DNA of 47,989 nucleotides, taken from Pseudomonadota bacterium (GTDB taxonomy: Bacteria > Pseudomonadota > Alphaproteobacteria > Reyranellales > Reyranellaceae). How positions within the stretch are numbered: position 1 is the first letter of the stretch; each line of letters begins with the position of its first letter. The notes below the pieces were generated by a model, which did no database searches, had not been told where the DNA came from, and saw only the letters and a list, made by a program, of their open reading frames with translations. The stretch spans positions 1 to 47,989 of the forward strand of contig JAFEFG010000026.1 of NCBI GenBank assembly GCA_018240685.1. The letters run 5' to 3'. This document shows positions 28,824 to 41,009 of the stretch, in pieces. Position numbers and translations under genes: made by a program.

Positions 28824-31412
28824 ATGCCACTCGACTCTTCCGAAAGCGACAGGGGCTTTGCCGATCTCTGCCGGCTTTCGCCGGCCGAGGTCTGTGCGGG
28901 CCTCGCCGCGACGCCGGATGGCCTGACGGCGGAGGAGGCCGAGCGGCGCCTGCGTCAGTACGGGCCCAACCGCATCGCCAGCGAAGGGCGGGCGACGGCG
29001 CTGGAGGAACTCTGGGCGGTGGCGCGCAACCCGCTCAACGCGCTGTTGCTGGGGCTGGCCGTCGTCTCCTATTTCCTGGGCGACGTGCGGGCGTCGATCG
29101 TGATCGCCGTCATCGTGTTGCTGGCCGTCGGCATGGCCTTTGTCCAGCAGCACCGCTCGAACCGGGCCGCTGCCGAACTGCGGGCCATGGTGCGCACCAC
29201 GGCAAGCGTGCGCCGCCCGTCCGGCGGCGGCGGCGAGCCGTTCCGCGAGATCGCCATCGATCGCCTCGTGCCGGGCGACGTCGTGCGCCTGTCGGCCGGC
29301 GACATGATCCCGGCCGACCTGCGCCTGCTGGATGCCAAGGACCTGTTCGTCAACCAGGCCGCGCTGACGGGCGAGGCGATGCCGGCCGAGAAATTCGCCC
29401 ACGCCTGCGACAAGGGCGAGGGGCCGTTCGATCTGTCGAACATCTGCTTCATGGGGGCGAACGTCGTCTCCGGTTTCGCCACGGGTGTGATCGTCCGCAC
29501 CGGAGCGAAGACCTACTTCGGCCGCCTGGCCCGGGAGATCGCGGGCCGGCGCGTGCCGACGGCCTTCGACCGCGGCATCGACCGCTTCACCTGGCTGATG
29601 ATCCGCTTCATGGCGGCGATGGTCCCGGCGGTCTTCCTGATCAACGGGCTGACCAAGGGCAACTGGCTCGAGGCCCTGTTCTTCGCCGTGGCGGTCGCGG
29701 TCGGCCTGACGCCCGAGATGCTGCCGATGATCGTCACGGTCAACCTCGCCAAGGGCGCGATCGCGCTGTCGCGGGCCAAGGTGATCGTGAAGCGCCTGCA
29801 CGCGATCCAGAATTTCGGCGCCATGGACATCCTGTGCACCGACAAGACGGGAACGCTGACCCAGGACCGCATCATCCTGAAGCGCTATATCGACATTCAC
29901 GGCGAGGAGTGCGAGCGGGTCCTCCAGTACGCCTTCCTCAACAGCCACTTCCAGTCGGGCCTGCGCAACCTGCTCGACAACGCGGTGCTGGCGCACAGCG
30001 AGCTGCATCTGACCCATGGCGCCGACTCGGGCTACGCCAAGGTCGACGAGATCCCCTTCGACTTCTCGCGGCGGCGCCTGTCCGTCGTCGTGTCGCGCGC
30101 GGACGGCCGGCACGTCCTGATCTGCAAGGGTGCGGTGGAGGAGATCTTCGCCGTCTGCACGCGCTATGCCGACGGCGAGCAGACGGGAATGCTCGACGAA
30201 AGCCACTTCGCGGCGGCCGTCGAGGAGACCTGCGCCTTGAACATGGACGGCTTCCGCGTCGTCGCGGTCGCCTACAAGGAGCTGGATCCCGTCAAGACCG
30301 CCTACTCGGTCGCCGACGAGGCCGACCTTACCCTGCTGGGCTATGTCGCCTTCCTCGATCCGCCCAAGGAGACGGCGCGCGCGGCGCTGGCGTCGCTGGC
30401 GGCCAAGGGGGTCCAGGTCAAGGTCGTGACCGGCGACAACGAGGTCATCACCCGCAAGATCTGCAGCGAGGTCGGGCTGGCCGCCGGCGAGATCCTGACC
30501 GGCGGCCGCATCGAGGCGATGAGCGATGCCCAGCTCGCCGACATCGCGGTGCGCACGACCGTCTTCGCCAAGGTCTCGCCGGCACAGAAGGAGCGCGTGG
30601 TGAAGGCCCTGCGCGCGCAGGGCCACGTCGTCGGCTTCCTGGGCGACGGCATCAACGACAGCCCGGCGCTGAAGGCAGCCGACGTCGGCATCTCGGTCGA
30701 CTCGGCCGTCGACATCGCCAAGGAGTCGGCCGACATCATCCTGCTCGAGAAGAGCCTGCTGGTGCTGCATGCAGGCGTGGTCGAGGGGCGGCGCATCTTC
30801 GCCAACATCATCAAGTACATCCGCATGGGTGCCAGCTCCAACTTCGGCAACATGCTGAGCGTGCTCGGCGCCAGCATCTTCCTGCCCTTCCTGCCGATGG
30901 CGCCGCTGCAGATCCTGACCAACAACCTGCTCTACGACTTCTCGCAGACCGCGATTCCGACCGACAATGTGGATGACGAGTACGTGGCCCGCCCGCGCCA
31001 CTGGGACATCGGCGCGCTCTTCCGCTTCATGGTGTTCATCGGCCCGCTGAGCTCGATCTTCGACTACGCCACCTACGGCGTGATGATCTATGTCTTCGAT
31101 GCCTGGACCAACGCACGGCTGTTCCAGACCGGCTGGTTCGTGGAGTCGCTGCTCACCCAGACGCTGATCATCCACATCATCCGCACCGCGCGCGTCCCGT
31201 TCGTGCAGAGCCATGCCAGCCCGGCGCTGATCGCCACGACGGTCATCGCCTGCGCGATCGCGATCGCCTTGCCCTACACCTGGGTGGGCGGCGAGCTGGG
31301 CTTCGTGCCGCTGCCCCACGCCTACTGGCCGCTCGTGGCCGCGCTCGTGATCGGCTACGCAGTGCTCACCCATCTGGTGAAGGCGTGGTTCGTGCGCCGC
31401 TGGGGGCTCTGA
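28824..31412 (+). CDS. mgtA: MgtA-type P-type ATPase (magnesium-translocating, P3B)
   Basis: 862 residues in the inner membrane. Order: cation-ATPase N-terminal domain (GLTAEEAERRLRQYGPN), two spans, actuator domain with LTGEAMPAEK, spans 3-4, phosphorylation site CTDKTGTLT with D340, nucleotide domain, hinge GDGINDSPALKAADVGISVD, then six C-terminal spans. NLLYDFSQTAIPTDNVD is the characteristic MgtA/MgtB block in the C-terminal membrane region. The pump uses ATP to bring Mg2+ in down a favourable gradient when outside Mg2+ is low. The ribosome site is weak. An FNR/FixK-like box lies upstream, an unexpected regulator for a magnesium pump. The substrate assignment follows the family and the mgtC neighbour. 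Confidence 0.93.
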   Translation: MPLDSSESDRGFADLCRLSPAEVCAGLAATPDGLTAEEAERRLRQYGPNRIASEGRATALEELWAVARNPLNALLLGLAVVSYFLGDVRASIVIAVIVLLAVGMAFVQQHRSNRAAAELRAMVRTTASVRRPSGGGGEPFREIAIDRLVPGDVVRLSAGDMIPADLRLLDAKDLFVNQAALTGEAMPAEKFAHACDKGEGPFDLSNICFMGANVVSGFATGVIVRTGAKTYFGRLAREIAGRRVPTAFDRGIDRFTWLMIRFMAAMVPAVFLINGLTKGNWLEALFFAVAVAVGLTPEMLPMIVTVNLAKGAIALSRAKVIVKRLHAIQNFGAMDILCTDKTGTLTQDRIILKRYIDIHGEECERVLQYAFLNSHFQSGLRNLLDNAVLAHSELHLTHGADSGYAKVDEIPFDFSRRRLSVVVSRADGRHVLICKGAVEEIFAVCTRYADGEQTGMLDESHFAAAVEETCALNMDGFRVVAVAYKELDPVKTAYSVADEADLTLLGYVAFLDPPKETARAALASLAAKGVQVKVVTGDNEVITRKICSEVGLAAGEILTGGRIEAMSDAQLADIAVRTTVFAKVSPAQKERVVKALRAQGHVVGFLGDGINDSPALKAADVGISVDSAVDIAKESADIILLEKSLLVLHAGVVEGRRIFANIIKYIRMGASSNFGNMLSVLGASIFLPFLPMAPLQILTNNLLYDFSQTAIPTDNVDDEYVARPRHWDIGALFRFMVFIGPLSSIFDYATYGVMIYVFDAWTNARLFQTGWFVESLLTQTLIIHIIRTARVPFVQSHASPALIATTVIACAIAIALPYTWVGGELGFVPLPHAYWPLVAALVIGYAVLTHLVKAWFVRRWGL

Positions 31413-31419
31413 GACGCGC

Positions 31420-31896
31420 TCAGGGGAGCGGCGTGCGCTTGCTCATGTAGACGGTCACGCCGTCGCGGAACGGCTCCTCGCGATCGATGGCGTATCCGTG
31501 CCGCCGGTAGAGCTCGACGTTGCCGCTGAAGCGGGGGTTCGTGTAGAGGCGCAATTCCGGCAGGCCCCGGGCGGCGGCGACCCGCTCGGCATGCGCCAGG
31601 AGATGCCGCCCCAGTCCGCGCCGCTGGAAGGCGGGTGCGATGGCGACATTCTCGATCAGCAGATGGTCGCCCTCGTCCATCATCTCGATGAGGCCGCCCA
31701 TCTCTGCTCCGACGAACAGCAGGTCGACGACGTGTTCGCGCACCGCGCGGTCGTAGTCCGCGACCATCGGCAGCGGCTCGCGCCCGATCAGCGGCACCCA
31801 CTTGGCATAGGCGGCCCGCGTCAGGGCGCGCACGGCCGCGGCGTCGGCCGGCACGGCTCTGCGAATCGTCAGGCTGCTGCGGTCGAAGTCCTGCAT
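31420..31896 (-). CDS. GNAT family N-acetyltransferase
   Basis: 158 residues. The acetyl-CoA-binding segment is ENVAIAPAFQRRGLGRHLLAHAE (the Q-R-R-G-L-G loop). The C-terminal beta-strand block LYTNPRFSGNVELYRRHGY is typical of GNAT enzymes acting on small molecules or protein termini. The substrate is unknown. ATG 31896 is chosen for the upstream AAGGAACAGGAGA. The frame is open 48 codons further but crosses a strong terminator hairpin. It is convergent with the P-ATPase gene. Confidence 0.88.
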   Translation of the reverse strand: MQDFDRSSLTIRRAVPADAAAVRALTRAAYAKWVPLIGREPLPMVADYDRAVREHVVDLLFVGAEMGGLIEMMDEGDHLLIENVAIAPAFQRRGLGRHLLAHAERVAAARGLPELRLYTNPRFSGNVELYRRHGYAIDREEPFRDGVTVYMSKRTPLP

Positions 31897-31924
31897 TCTC
31901 CTGTTCCTTTCCAGCGATCGGGCA

Positions 31925-31954
31925 ACAAAAAACCCGCCGGGTTGATCGGCGGGT
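31925..31954 (-). terminator. Rho-independent terminator or attenuator just upstream of the GNAT gene
   Basis: ACCCGCCG and CGGCGGGT form an 8-bp stem with a 7-base loop, followed on the minus strand by TTTTT then GTTG. It lies only 28 bases before the GNAT start and about 180 bases after the monooxygenase stop. It either ends the monooxygenase transcript or attenuates transcription into the GNAT gene. Confidence 0.8.
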
Positions 31955-32135
31955 GCGGGCGGCGAAGGGTGGGCCGCTGAGGGACGGGGCGGGGGCCTAG
32001 CGGTGGCTCGCTCCCCTCGCGCCTGTCGCCTCTGCGGCACACGGCATCGCCGCCGCGTTGCGACGTCGGAGTCGGGGGGCCGGTACCGGAGAGAAGGCGC
32101 TCATGGCGGAAGGATCGCGGCCGCCGGTCCTGCCG

Positions 32136-33281
32136 TCAAGCCGGCGCGAAGATATCGCCGTGCGCGGCGCGCTTCGCGGCTGCGGCCGCGGTGCCGCGCG
32201 GTGTGGCATAAGCCGGGTCGCGCTGCAGCGTCGGCAGCACCCGGTCGGCGAACAGGCGCAGGTTCTTCTCCGCCTCGTGGTGCGGCAGGTTGCCAAAGGA
32301 GAATTCAGCCACCAGATGCTCGAGCCCGGTCACCCTCTGCAGCTCGCCCAGCTGCTGCAGGCAGTCGTCCGGCGTGCCGACGATCTGGATCGAGACGTAG
32401 AAGTCGGTCGCCTTCTTGAGGTTGGCCGGATCCTTGAGCTTGGCGTAGGTCCTCGCCGTCTTGCCATAGGCCTCGTAGCCTTTGACCGCTGCGAGGTGCC
32501 CGTCGGAGAAATGGTAGTGATCGTCGATCGACTGCCATTTGCGGCCGAGATAGCGGAAGGCGCGCTCCTGTGCCTCCTCGCGGCTCTCGGCGCAGGAGAT
32601 GTTGGTGAGGATGATCGGCGGCTTGGGCTCGAAGCCCGCGGCCTGGCCCATGGCCTGGAACTTGTCGATGTCCTCGCGGCACTTGCTCCATTCGTTCTGC
32701 ATGATCAGCAGCATGCCGAAGCCGAGCTTGGCGATGATCTCGGCCGATTCGGGGCTCACGGAACTCGCATAGAAGCGGCGCTCGGGATTGGACATCGGCC
32801 GCGGCCGGATCGACATGCGCGGGATCTTGAAGAACTCGCCGTCATGCTCGAACGTCTCGTTCGCCAGCGCCTTGACGACGATCTGCGCGGCTTCCGCGAA
32901 GCGCGGCCGCGCCTCGCCCATGGGAATGCGGAAGCCCTCGTACTCCGTCGAGGCGGCGCCGCGGCCGAAGCCGAACAGGCAGCGGCCGCCGCACATGATG
33001 TCGAGCAGGGCGATCTGCTCGGCGACGCGGATCGGGTCGTGCCAGGGCAGGACGATCACGGCGGTGCCGAGCTGGATGCGCTTTGTACGACCGGCGTAGT
33101 AGGCGAGGAGCTGCGTCGGCGCTGGCGACATGGCGTAGCCGGTGAAGTGATGCTCGAGCGCCCACAGCGAATCGAAGCCCAGCGGCTCGACGAGGTCGCC
33201 GAGCGCGAAGTGTTCCTGCACCACGGCCACATCGGGCCGGCCGTGCTCGTGGAGCATGTTCATGGCGATGCCGACTTTCAT
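32136..33281 (-). CDS. Luciferase-like (LLM) flavin-dependent monooxygenase
   Basis: 381 residues forming a single TIM barrel. The N-terminus MKVGIAMNMLHEHGRP is followed by LGFDSLWALEHHF (a bacterial-luciferase family block) and IQLGTAVIVLPWHDPIRVAEQIALLD. The GRCLFGFGRG flavin-region motif is present. Enzymes of this family oxidise small organic substrates with FMNH2 and O2; no flavin reductase is adjacent, and the substrate is unknown. ATG 33281 has GGAGG six bases upstream. A hairpin terminator lies downstream at 31925-31954. Confidence 0.9.
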   Translation of the reverse strand: MKVGIAMNMLHEHGRPDVAVVQEHFALGDLVEPLGFDSLWALEHHFTGYAMSPAPTQLLAYYAGRTKRIQLGTAVIVLPWHDPIRVAEQIALLDIMCGGRCLFGFGRGAASTEYEGFRIPMGEARPRFAEAAQIVVKALANETFEHDGEFFKIPRMSIRPRPMSNPERRFYASSVSPESAEIIAKLGFGMLLIMQNEWSKCREDIDKFQAMGQAAGFEPKPPIILTNISCAESREEAQERAFRYLGRKWQSIDDHYHFSDGHLAAVKGYEAYGKTARTYAKLKDPANLKKATDFYVSIQIVGTPDDCLQQLGELQRVTGLEHLVAEFSFGNLPHHEAEKNLRLFADRVLPTLQRDPAYATPRGTAAAAAKRAAHGDIFAPA

Positions 33282-33379
33282 GGCGTTCCTCCGTCTTGAT
33301 TGGGAGGAAGTGTCGGCCCGTCCGCCAGCCCCGGCAAGCGCTCGGGGCGGCGCCACAGGTCCTGCGTTCGCGCTGTGAA

Positions 33380-33402
33380 AGGCGCGTCGGGTGGAGGCGC
33401 CT
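33380..33402 (-). terminator. Weak terminator hairpin after the cyclase gene
   Basis: AGGCGC and GCGCCT (6 bp, loop 11) overlap the stop codon of the receiver-cyclase gene and are followed on the minus strand by TTCAC. It is short and has a poor T-tract, so only a tentative end for the signalling operon. Confidence 0.35.
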
Positions 33403-34495
33403 AGATCTTGAGCCCGCGCAGCAGCGCCACGGCGGCGGGCCGGGCCATGCCCTTCAGCTCTCGCTCACCGAGATCCTCGATGTCGGCGAGATCCTCGACG
33501 GCGGCGGCGAGACGGCCGCTCATCAGCACCTGCCCGTCGGCGGCCTCGGCACACAGGCGGGCGGCGAGGTTGATGACGGCGCCGATCGCCGTGTAGTCGA
33601 AGCGATCCTCGAAGCCGATGCGGCCCAGCGTGGCGTAGCCCTGGGCCATGCCGATGCCGAGCCCGAGCCGGTGGCCGCGCTTGATCCAGGCCGGCACCAG
33701 CGTTGCCACCGCGTCGCGCATCTCGAGCGCGAGCCGCGCGGCGCGCTGCGGCGCGTCCTCGCAGGGCAGGGGATCGTTGAAGAACACCATCATGCCGTCG
33801 CCGGTGAAACGGTCGAGCGTGCCCTCGTACTTACGGATCAACGGACCGACGGCGCCGTGATACTCGGCCAGCACCGCCATGATGTCCTCGGGCTCGGCGG
33901 TTTCGGAGAAGCCGGTGAAGCCGCGCAGGTCGCAGAACAGCGCCACGACCTCGCGCCGGTGGTTGTCGAGGATCGTCTCGTCGCCCGACGAGACGATCGC
34001 GTGGGCAAGCTGGGGCGCGAGGAAGCTGCGCAGCCGGCCCACGCGATGCAACTCGTCGACCTGGTCGCGGACCTTCGCTTCCAGCCCCTGGTTGAGGGTC
34101 TGCACCTCGTCGTGCAGGGCCTTGATGCGCAGCATGGCGCGCACGCGGGCGACCAGTGCGCCGTGGTCGATCGGCTTGGTGAGATAATCGTCGCCGCCGG
34201 CGTCGAGGCCCGCGACAATGTCCTTCGGCGTCGCCTTGGCCGTCACCAGGATCACCGGGATGAAAGGCAGCGACGGGTCGGTCTTCAGGCGCCGTACCAC
34301 CTCCAGCCCGTCGATCTTGGGCATCATGATGTCGAGCAGGACCAGATCGGGCAGGTCCTCGCGCACTCGGATCAGCGCCTGTTCGCCGTCCTCCGCCACT
34401 ACCACCTCGTAGCCGAGGCTGGTGAGGCGCATGCGCAGGATCTCGACATTGTCGGCGACGTCGTCGACGACGAGGATGCGGGCCGGGTCGCGCAT
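33401..34495 (-). CDS. Response regulator with class IIIb adenylate/guanylate cyclase output domain
   Basis: 364 residues. The receiver domain (1-125) has its phospho-acceptor D55 in LVLLDIMMP and the conserved lysine in LTKPID. A short coiled-coil-like helix (about 128-155) leads to the cyclase domain (about 180-355). Metal-binding aspartates are D189 (FCDLRGFT) and D233 (TGDGMMVFF). The purine-contact position is Thr302 (RFDYTAIG), defining class IIIb. N309 and R313 (NLAAR) are the transition-state residues. The usual substrate lysine is Arg229, an odd replacement that could alter purine selection. The product should be cAMP or cGMP, controlled by phosphorylation. It lies 67 bases downstream of the CheY-like gene on the same strand as the sensor kinase. 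Confidence 0.9.
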   Translation of the reverse strand: MRDPARILVVDDVADNVEILRMRLTSLGYEVVVAEDGEQALIRVREDLPDLVLLDIMMPKIDGLEVVRRLKTDPSLPFIPVILVTAKATPKDIVAGLDAGGDDYLTKPIDHGALVARVRAMLRIKALHDEVQTLNQGLEAKVRDQVDELHRVGRLRSFLAPQLAHAIVSSGDETILDNHRREVVALFCDLRGFTGFSETAEPEDIMAVLAEYHGAVGPLIRKYEGTLDRFTGDGMMVFFNDPLPCEDAPQRAARLALEMRDAVATLVPAWIKRGHRLGLGIGMAQGYATLGRIGFEDRFDYTAIGAVINLAARLCAEAADGQVLMSGRLAAAVEDLADIEDLGERELKGMARPAAVALLRGLKI

Positions 34496-34562
34496 TATCG
34501 CCCCGGACCGCAGGCTTCCCGCCTGCCCTTAACGTTTCGCCGCATCGTCGCGAGGCCGGCAA

Positions 34563-34924
34563 TCACTTCAGGATCTCCCGTACCTTGGCCAGCATCTGAC
34601 GCGGGCTGTAGGGCTTGGCGATGTAGCCGTCGCAGCCGGCCGCGCGCGCCTTCTCCTCGTCGCCCGACAGCGCATAAGAGGTCACGGCGATGACGGGAAT
34701 GCCGGCCAGCTCCGGGTTTGCCTTGATGCGCCGTGTCGCCTCGTAGCCGTCCATCACCGGCATCTGGATGTCCATCAGGATCAGGTCGGGCTTGTGCTCG
34801 GCCGCCCTCGCGACGCCTTCCGCCCCGTTATGGGCCTCGACCATGTCGTAGCCCGCCATGCCGAGGAGATCGCGCAGGATCTGGCGATTGTCCTCGGTGT
34901 CCTCGACCACGAGTATCTTCTTGC

Positions 34925-34928
<4 letters not shown>
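34563..34928 (-). CDS. Single-domain response regulator (CheY/DivK-like)
   Basis: 121 residues consisting only of a receiver domain: acidic pair ED at residues 9-10, phospho-acceptor D53 in LILMDIQMP, conserved Thr/Ser in VTSYAL and lysine in IAKPYS. With no output domain it would act by protein contact, or pass phosphate on in a relay. Its start overlaps the sensor kinase stop by 4 bases (ATGA), so the two are translationally coupled and probably cognate. Confidence 0.93.
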
Positions 34929-38802
<3,874 letters not shown>

Positions 38803-38806
<4 letters not shown>

Positions 38807-39741
38807 CCGATCACCTCGTCGGCGCGCGCGAGGAACAGGGGCGAGAGCGCGATGCCGAGCGCCTTCGCGGTGGTCTGGTTCACGACCAGCTCGAACTGCG
38901 TCGCCTGCTGCACCGGAATGTTCGCAAGCGGCACGCCCTTGATCAGCCTGTCGACGTCGGCCGCGAGCGCCCGTGCCATCGCCGCCTGGTTGGCGCCGTA
39001 GGAGAGCAGGCCGCCGGCTTCGACGAACTCGCGCCGGAACGAGATCGCCGGCAGGCGGGCCTTGAGGGCGGCCGCGGCGGCGGCGGCGATGCCGAGGCTC
39101 GGCTGGATCAGCACGCCGTCGAGCCCGCGCCGGGCCATCGTCTCCAGGGCCGGCGCCACGTCCTCGGGGCCGCCGACCGGCACGGGCACGGCCTCGATCC
39201 TCTCGGCGCGCGTCACGTTCTCGACTTCCTGCCGGAGCGGCACGTGAAAGGGATCGAGCGCATTGAGGAGGATGCCGAACAGGCGCGTCGAGGGCTTGAT
39301 CTCGTGGAAAAGCTGGACCGCCTTGCCGGCGAGCGCGGAACTCTGGCTGAAGATGCCGGTGATGTTGCCTTCGGGTCGCGCCAGGTTGGTGACCATGCCG
39401 GTTTCGGGCACGGCGCCGTAGAAGACGATGGGGATCCTGGAGGTGGCGCGCTTGGCGGCGGCGAGGGCGGGCGCCAGGATCGCGACCAGCACATCGACCT
39501 TGAGGCGCACGAGATCGGCGGCCAGGGAATCGAGCCGGCTGCCGGCGGCGGTTGCGGCGCGATATTCGATGGCGATGGTGCGGCCCTCGACATAGCCGAG
39601 CCCGGCCAGGGCGGTGCGGAAGAAGGACCAGACCGGCTCGGGATCGCCCGTGACCAGGAAGCCGACGCGCGGCATCGCAGCGGCTCGGGCCGGCAGTGCC
39701 GCCGCCGAGGACGCCAGTGCGAGGAGCGCGCGCCGCTTCAT
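38803..39741 (-). CDS. PF04392-type ABC substrate-binding protein (copy 1, next to kinase)
   Basis: 312 residues. The signal peptide is MKRRALLALASSAAALPARA. The mature protein has the two-lobe periplasmic binding fold of the ABC_sub_bind family (PF04392): PRVGFLVTGDPEPVW, GLGYVEGRTIAIEYR, ARPEGNITGIF and a C-terminal FELVVNQTTAKALGI block, all family hallmarks. It overlaps both the upstream binding-protein gene and the downstream kinase gene by 4 bases. It is the most divergent of the three copies and sits next to the kinase, so it is the best candidate for a dedicated sensor subunit. There is no permease or ATPase near it. Confidence 0.9.
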
Positions 39742-40718
39742 TCGAGCACTTGGTCGGCGCCGCCGAGGATGTCGGCCGGGATGCTGAGGCCCAGCGCCTT
39801 CGCGGCCGAGAGATTGACCACGAACTCGAAGCGCGACGGCTGCATGACCGGCAGGTCCGCGGGCGGCGTTCCCTTCAGGATGCGGCCGACATAGACACCG
39901 GCCTGGCGGTAGCTGTCGGCGAAATTGGTCCCGTAGCTCATCAGGCCGCCGCGTTCGGCGTATTCGCGCTGGGTGTAGATCGTCGGCACCTTGTACTGGG
40001 CGGCGAAGCGGACGAGTTCGGTGCGGAGGCTGTTGAAGTAGGTGTCTTGGCCGACGACGAGGCCGGCGAGGCGCTCGCGTGCCGCCTGGGCGAAATCGGG
40101 CTCGAAGTCCGTCACCGTGCTCGCCTCGAGGATCTCGAGCCGTCGATTGAGGTGGTGCGCCGCCGTCTTGAACTCGTCCACCTGCAGCTTCGCGTCCGGA
40201 TAGTTCGGATTGACCAGGGCGCCGATCGCACGGTTGCCCGGCACGAGGCGGCTGATGATCTCCAGGCGCTTGGCCTCCAGGGACGAGCCGAGCAGGCTCA
40301 CCCCGGTGACGTTGCCGCCGGGGCGGCTCAGGCTGGCCACGAGTCCGGTGCGGATCGGATCGGCCGCGCTCACGAACACGATCGGAATGGTGGATGTGGC
40401 CTGCTTTGCCGCCTTGGCGGGATCGCTGCCGCCGGCTGCCAGGATGGCGTCGACCTTCTGCGCCACCAGCTCGCGGGCGAGCGGCAGCAGCCGTTCCTCG
40501 TGGCCCTCGGCGGTGCGGATCTCGATCCTGATGTTGCGGCCCTCGACGAAGCCCTGCTCCTTCAGGCCCTGGCGAACGGCGTCCACGAAGGGCGCCATGT
40601 AGGTGCCGGAAAAGGGATGGAGGTAGCCGAGGACCCGCATCCTCCCGGACTGGGCCTTGGCGGCCGACGGCGCGAGAAGCGTCGCGCCCAGCAGGGAAGT
40701 CAGTGTACGCCGCCTCAT
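39738..40718 (-). CDS. PF04392-type ABC substrate-binding protein (copy 2)
   Basis: 326 residues. The signal peptide is MRRRTLTSLLGATLLAPSAAKA. Family blocks: VLGYLHPFSGTYMAPFVDAV, RPGGNVTGVSLLGSSLEAKR, RGGLMSYGTNFADSYRQAG, YVGRILKGTPPADLPV and FEFVVNLSAAKALGLSIP. It is the first gene of the chain of ATGA-overlapping genes leading into the sensor kinase. A repeat element and a dyad lie upstream (40821-40916). The ligand is unknown; relatives are annotated as binding aromatic or amino-acid-like compounds, but without consistent evidence. Confidence 0.9.
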   Translation of the reverse strand: MRRRTLTSLLGATLLAPSAAKAQSGRMRVLGYLHPFSGTYMAPFVDAVRQGLKEQGFVEGRNIRIEIRTAEGHEERLLPLARELVAQKVDAILAAGGSDPAKAAKQATSTIPIVFVSAADPIRTGLVASLSRPGGNVTGVSLLGSSLEAKRLEIISRLVPGNRAIGALVNPNYPDAKLQVDEFKTAAHHLNRRLEILEASTVTDFEPDFAQAARERLAGLVVGQDTYFNSLRTELVRFAAQYKVPTIYTQREYAERGGLMSYGTNFADSYRQAGVYVGRILKGTPPADLPVMQPSRFEFVVNLSAAKALGLSIPADILGGADQVLE

Positions 40719-40820
40719 CCGATCACCTCTTTTGCGCCCGCGGCAATCGAGGCGGCGGCTTCTGCCCGCGCTCCCCCAGGGATCGGCCGGGGCGACACGA
40801 ACCGCCTGCGCCCACCGCTC

Positions 40821-40890
40821 TTCGCCCCTTGCCTCATCCCCGTTCCCCGCAATCGCGACGCAGTCTACAGGCCGTCTTGGCGTCGTCCAC
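40821..40890 (-). repeat. Upstream repeat element, copy B (before binding-protein copy 2)
   Basis: A 70-base segment aligns without gaps to 42051-42120, with 53 of 70 bases identical by my count, including a 10-base perfect core CAGTCTACAG. It ends 102 bases before the start of the copy 2 gene on the minus strand. The matching element precedes copy 3, so it is a shared leader or promoter sequence of this gene family. Confidence 0.7.
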
Positions 40891-40891
40891 T

Positions 40892-40916
40892 TGTCGGACG
40901 GACATGTCTGCCGACA
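40892..40916. promoter_or_regulatory. Dyad-symmetric candidate operator upstream of binding-protein copy 2
   Basis: TGTCGG (40892-40897) and CCGACA (40911-40916) flank a perfect central palindrome GACATGTC (40901-40908). The nested symmetry is shifted by only one base. It adjoins the repeat element at 40821-40890 in the 291-base gap between binding-protein genes 3 and 2. Confidence 0.45.
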
Positions 40917-41009
40917 TGCATACGGACTGAAGCACGCACCGCTCGTTCGCTTCGAGGCCGGATACCCGCGCGGGCGGCAGGGCGATGGCGGGCTGCACGC
41001 GATGCCGTC

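Noticed and set aside
40834..40914. A short peptide encoded by the upstream repeat elements (VDDA..ACRL then stop in both copies)
   Set aside because: Shared reading follows from the DNA similarity; neither copy has a convincing start and ribosome site at matching positions, so a non-coding leader is simpler.
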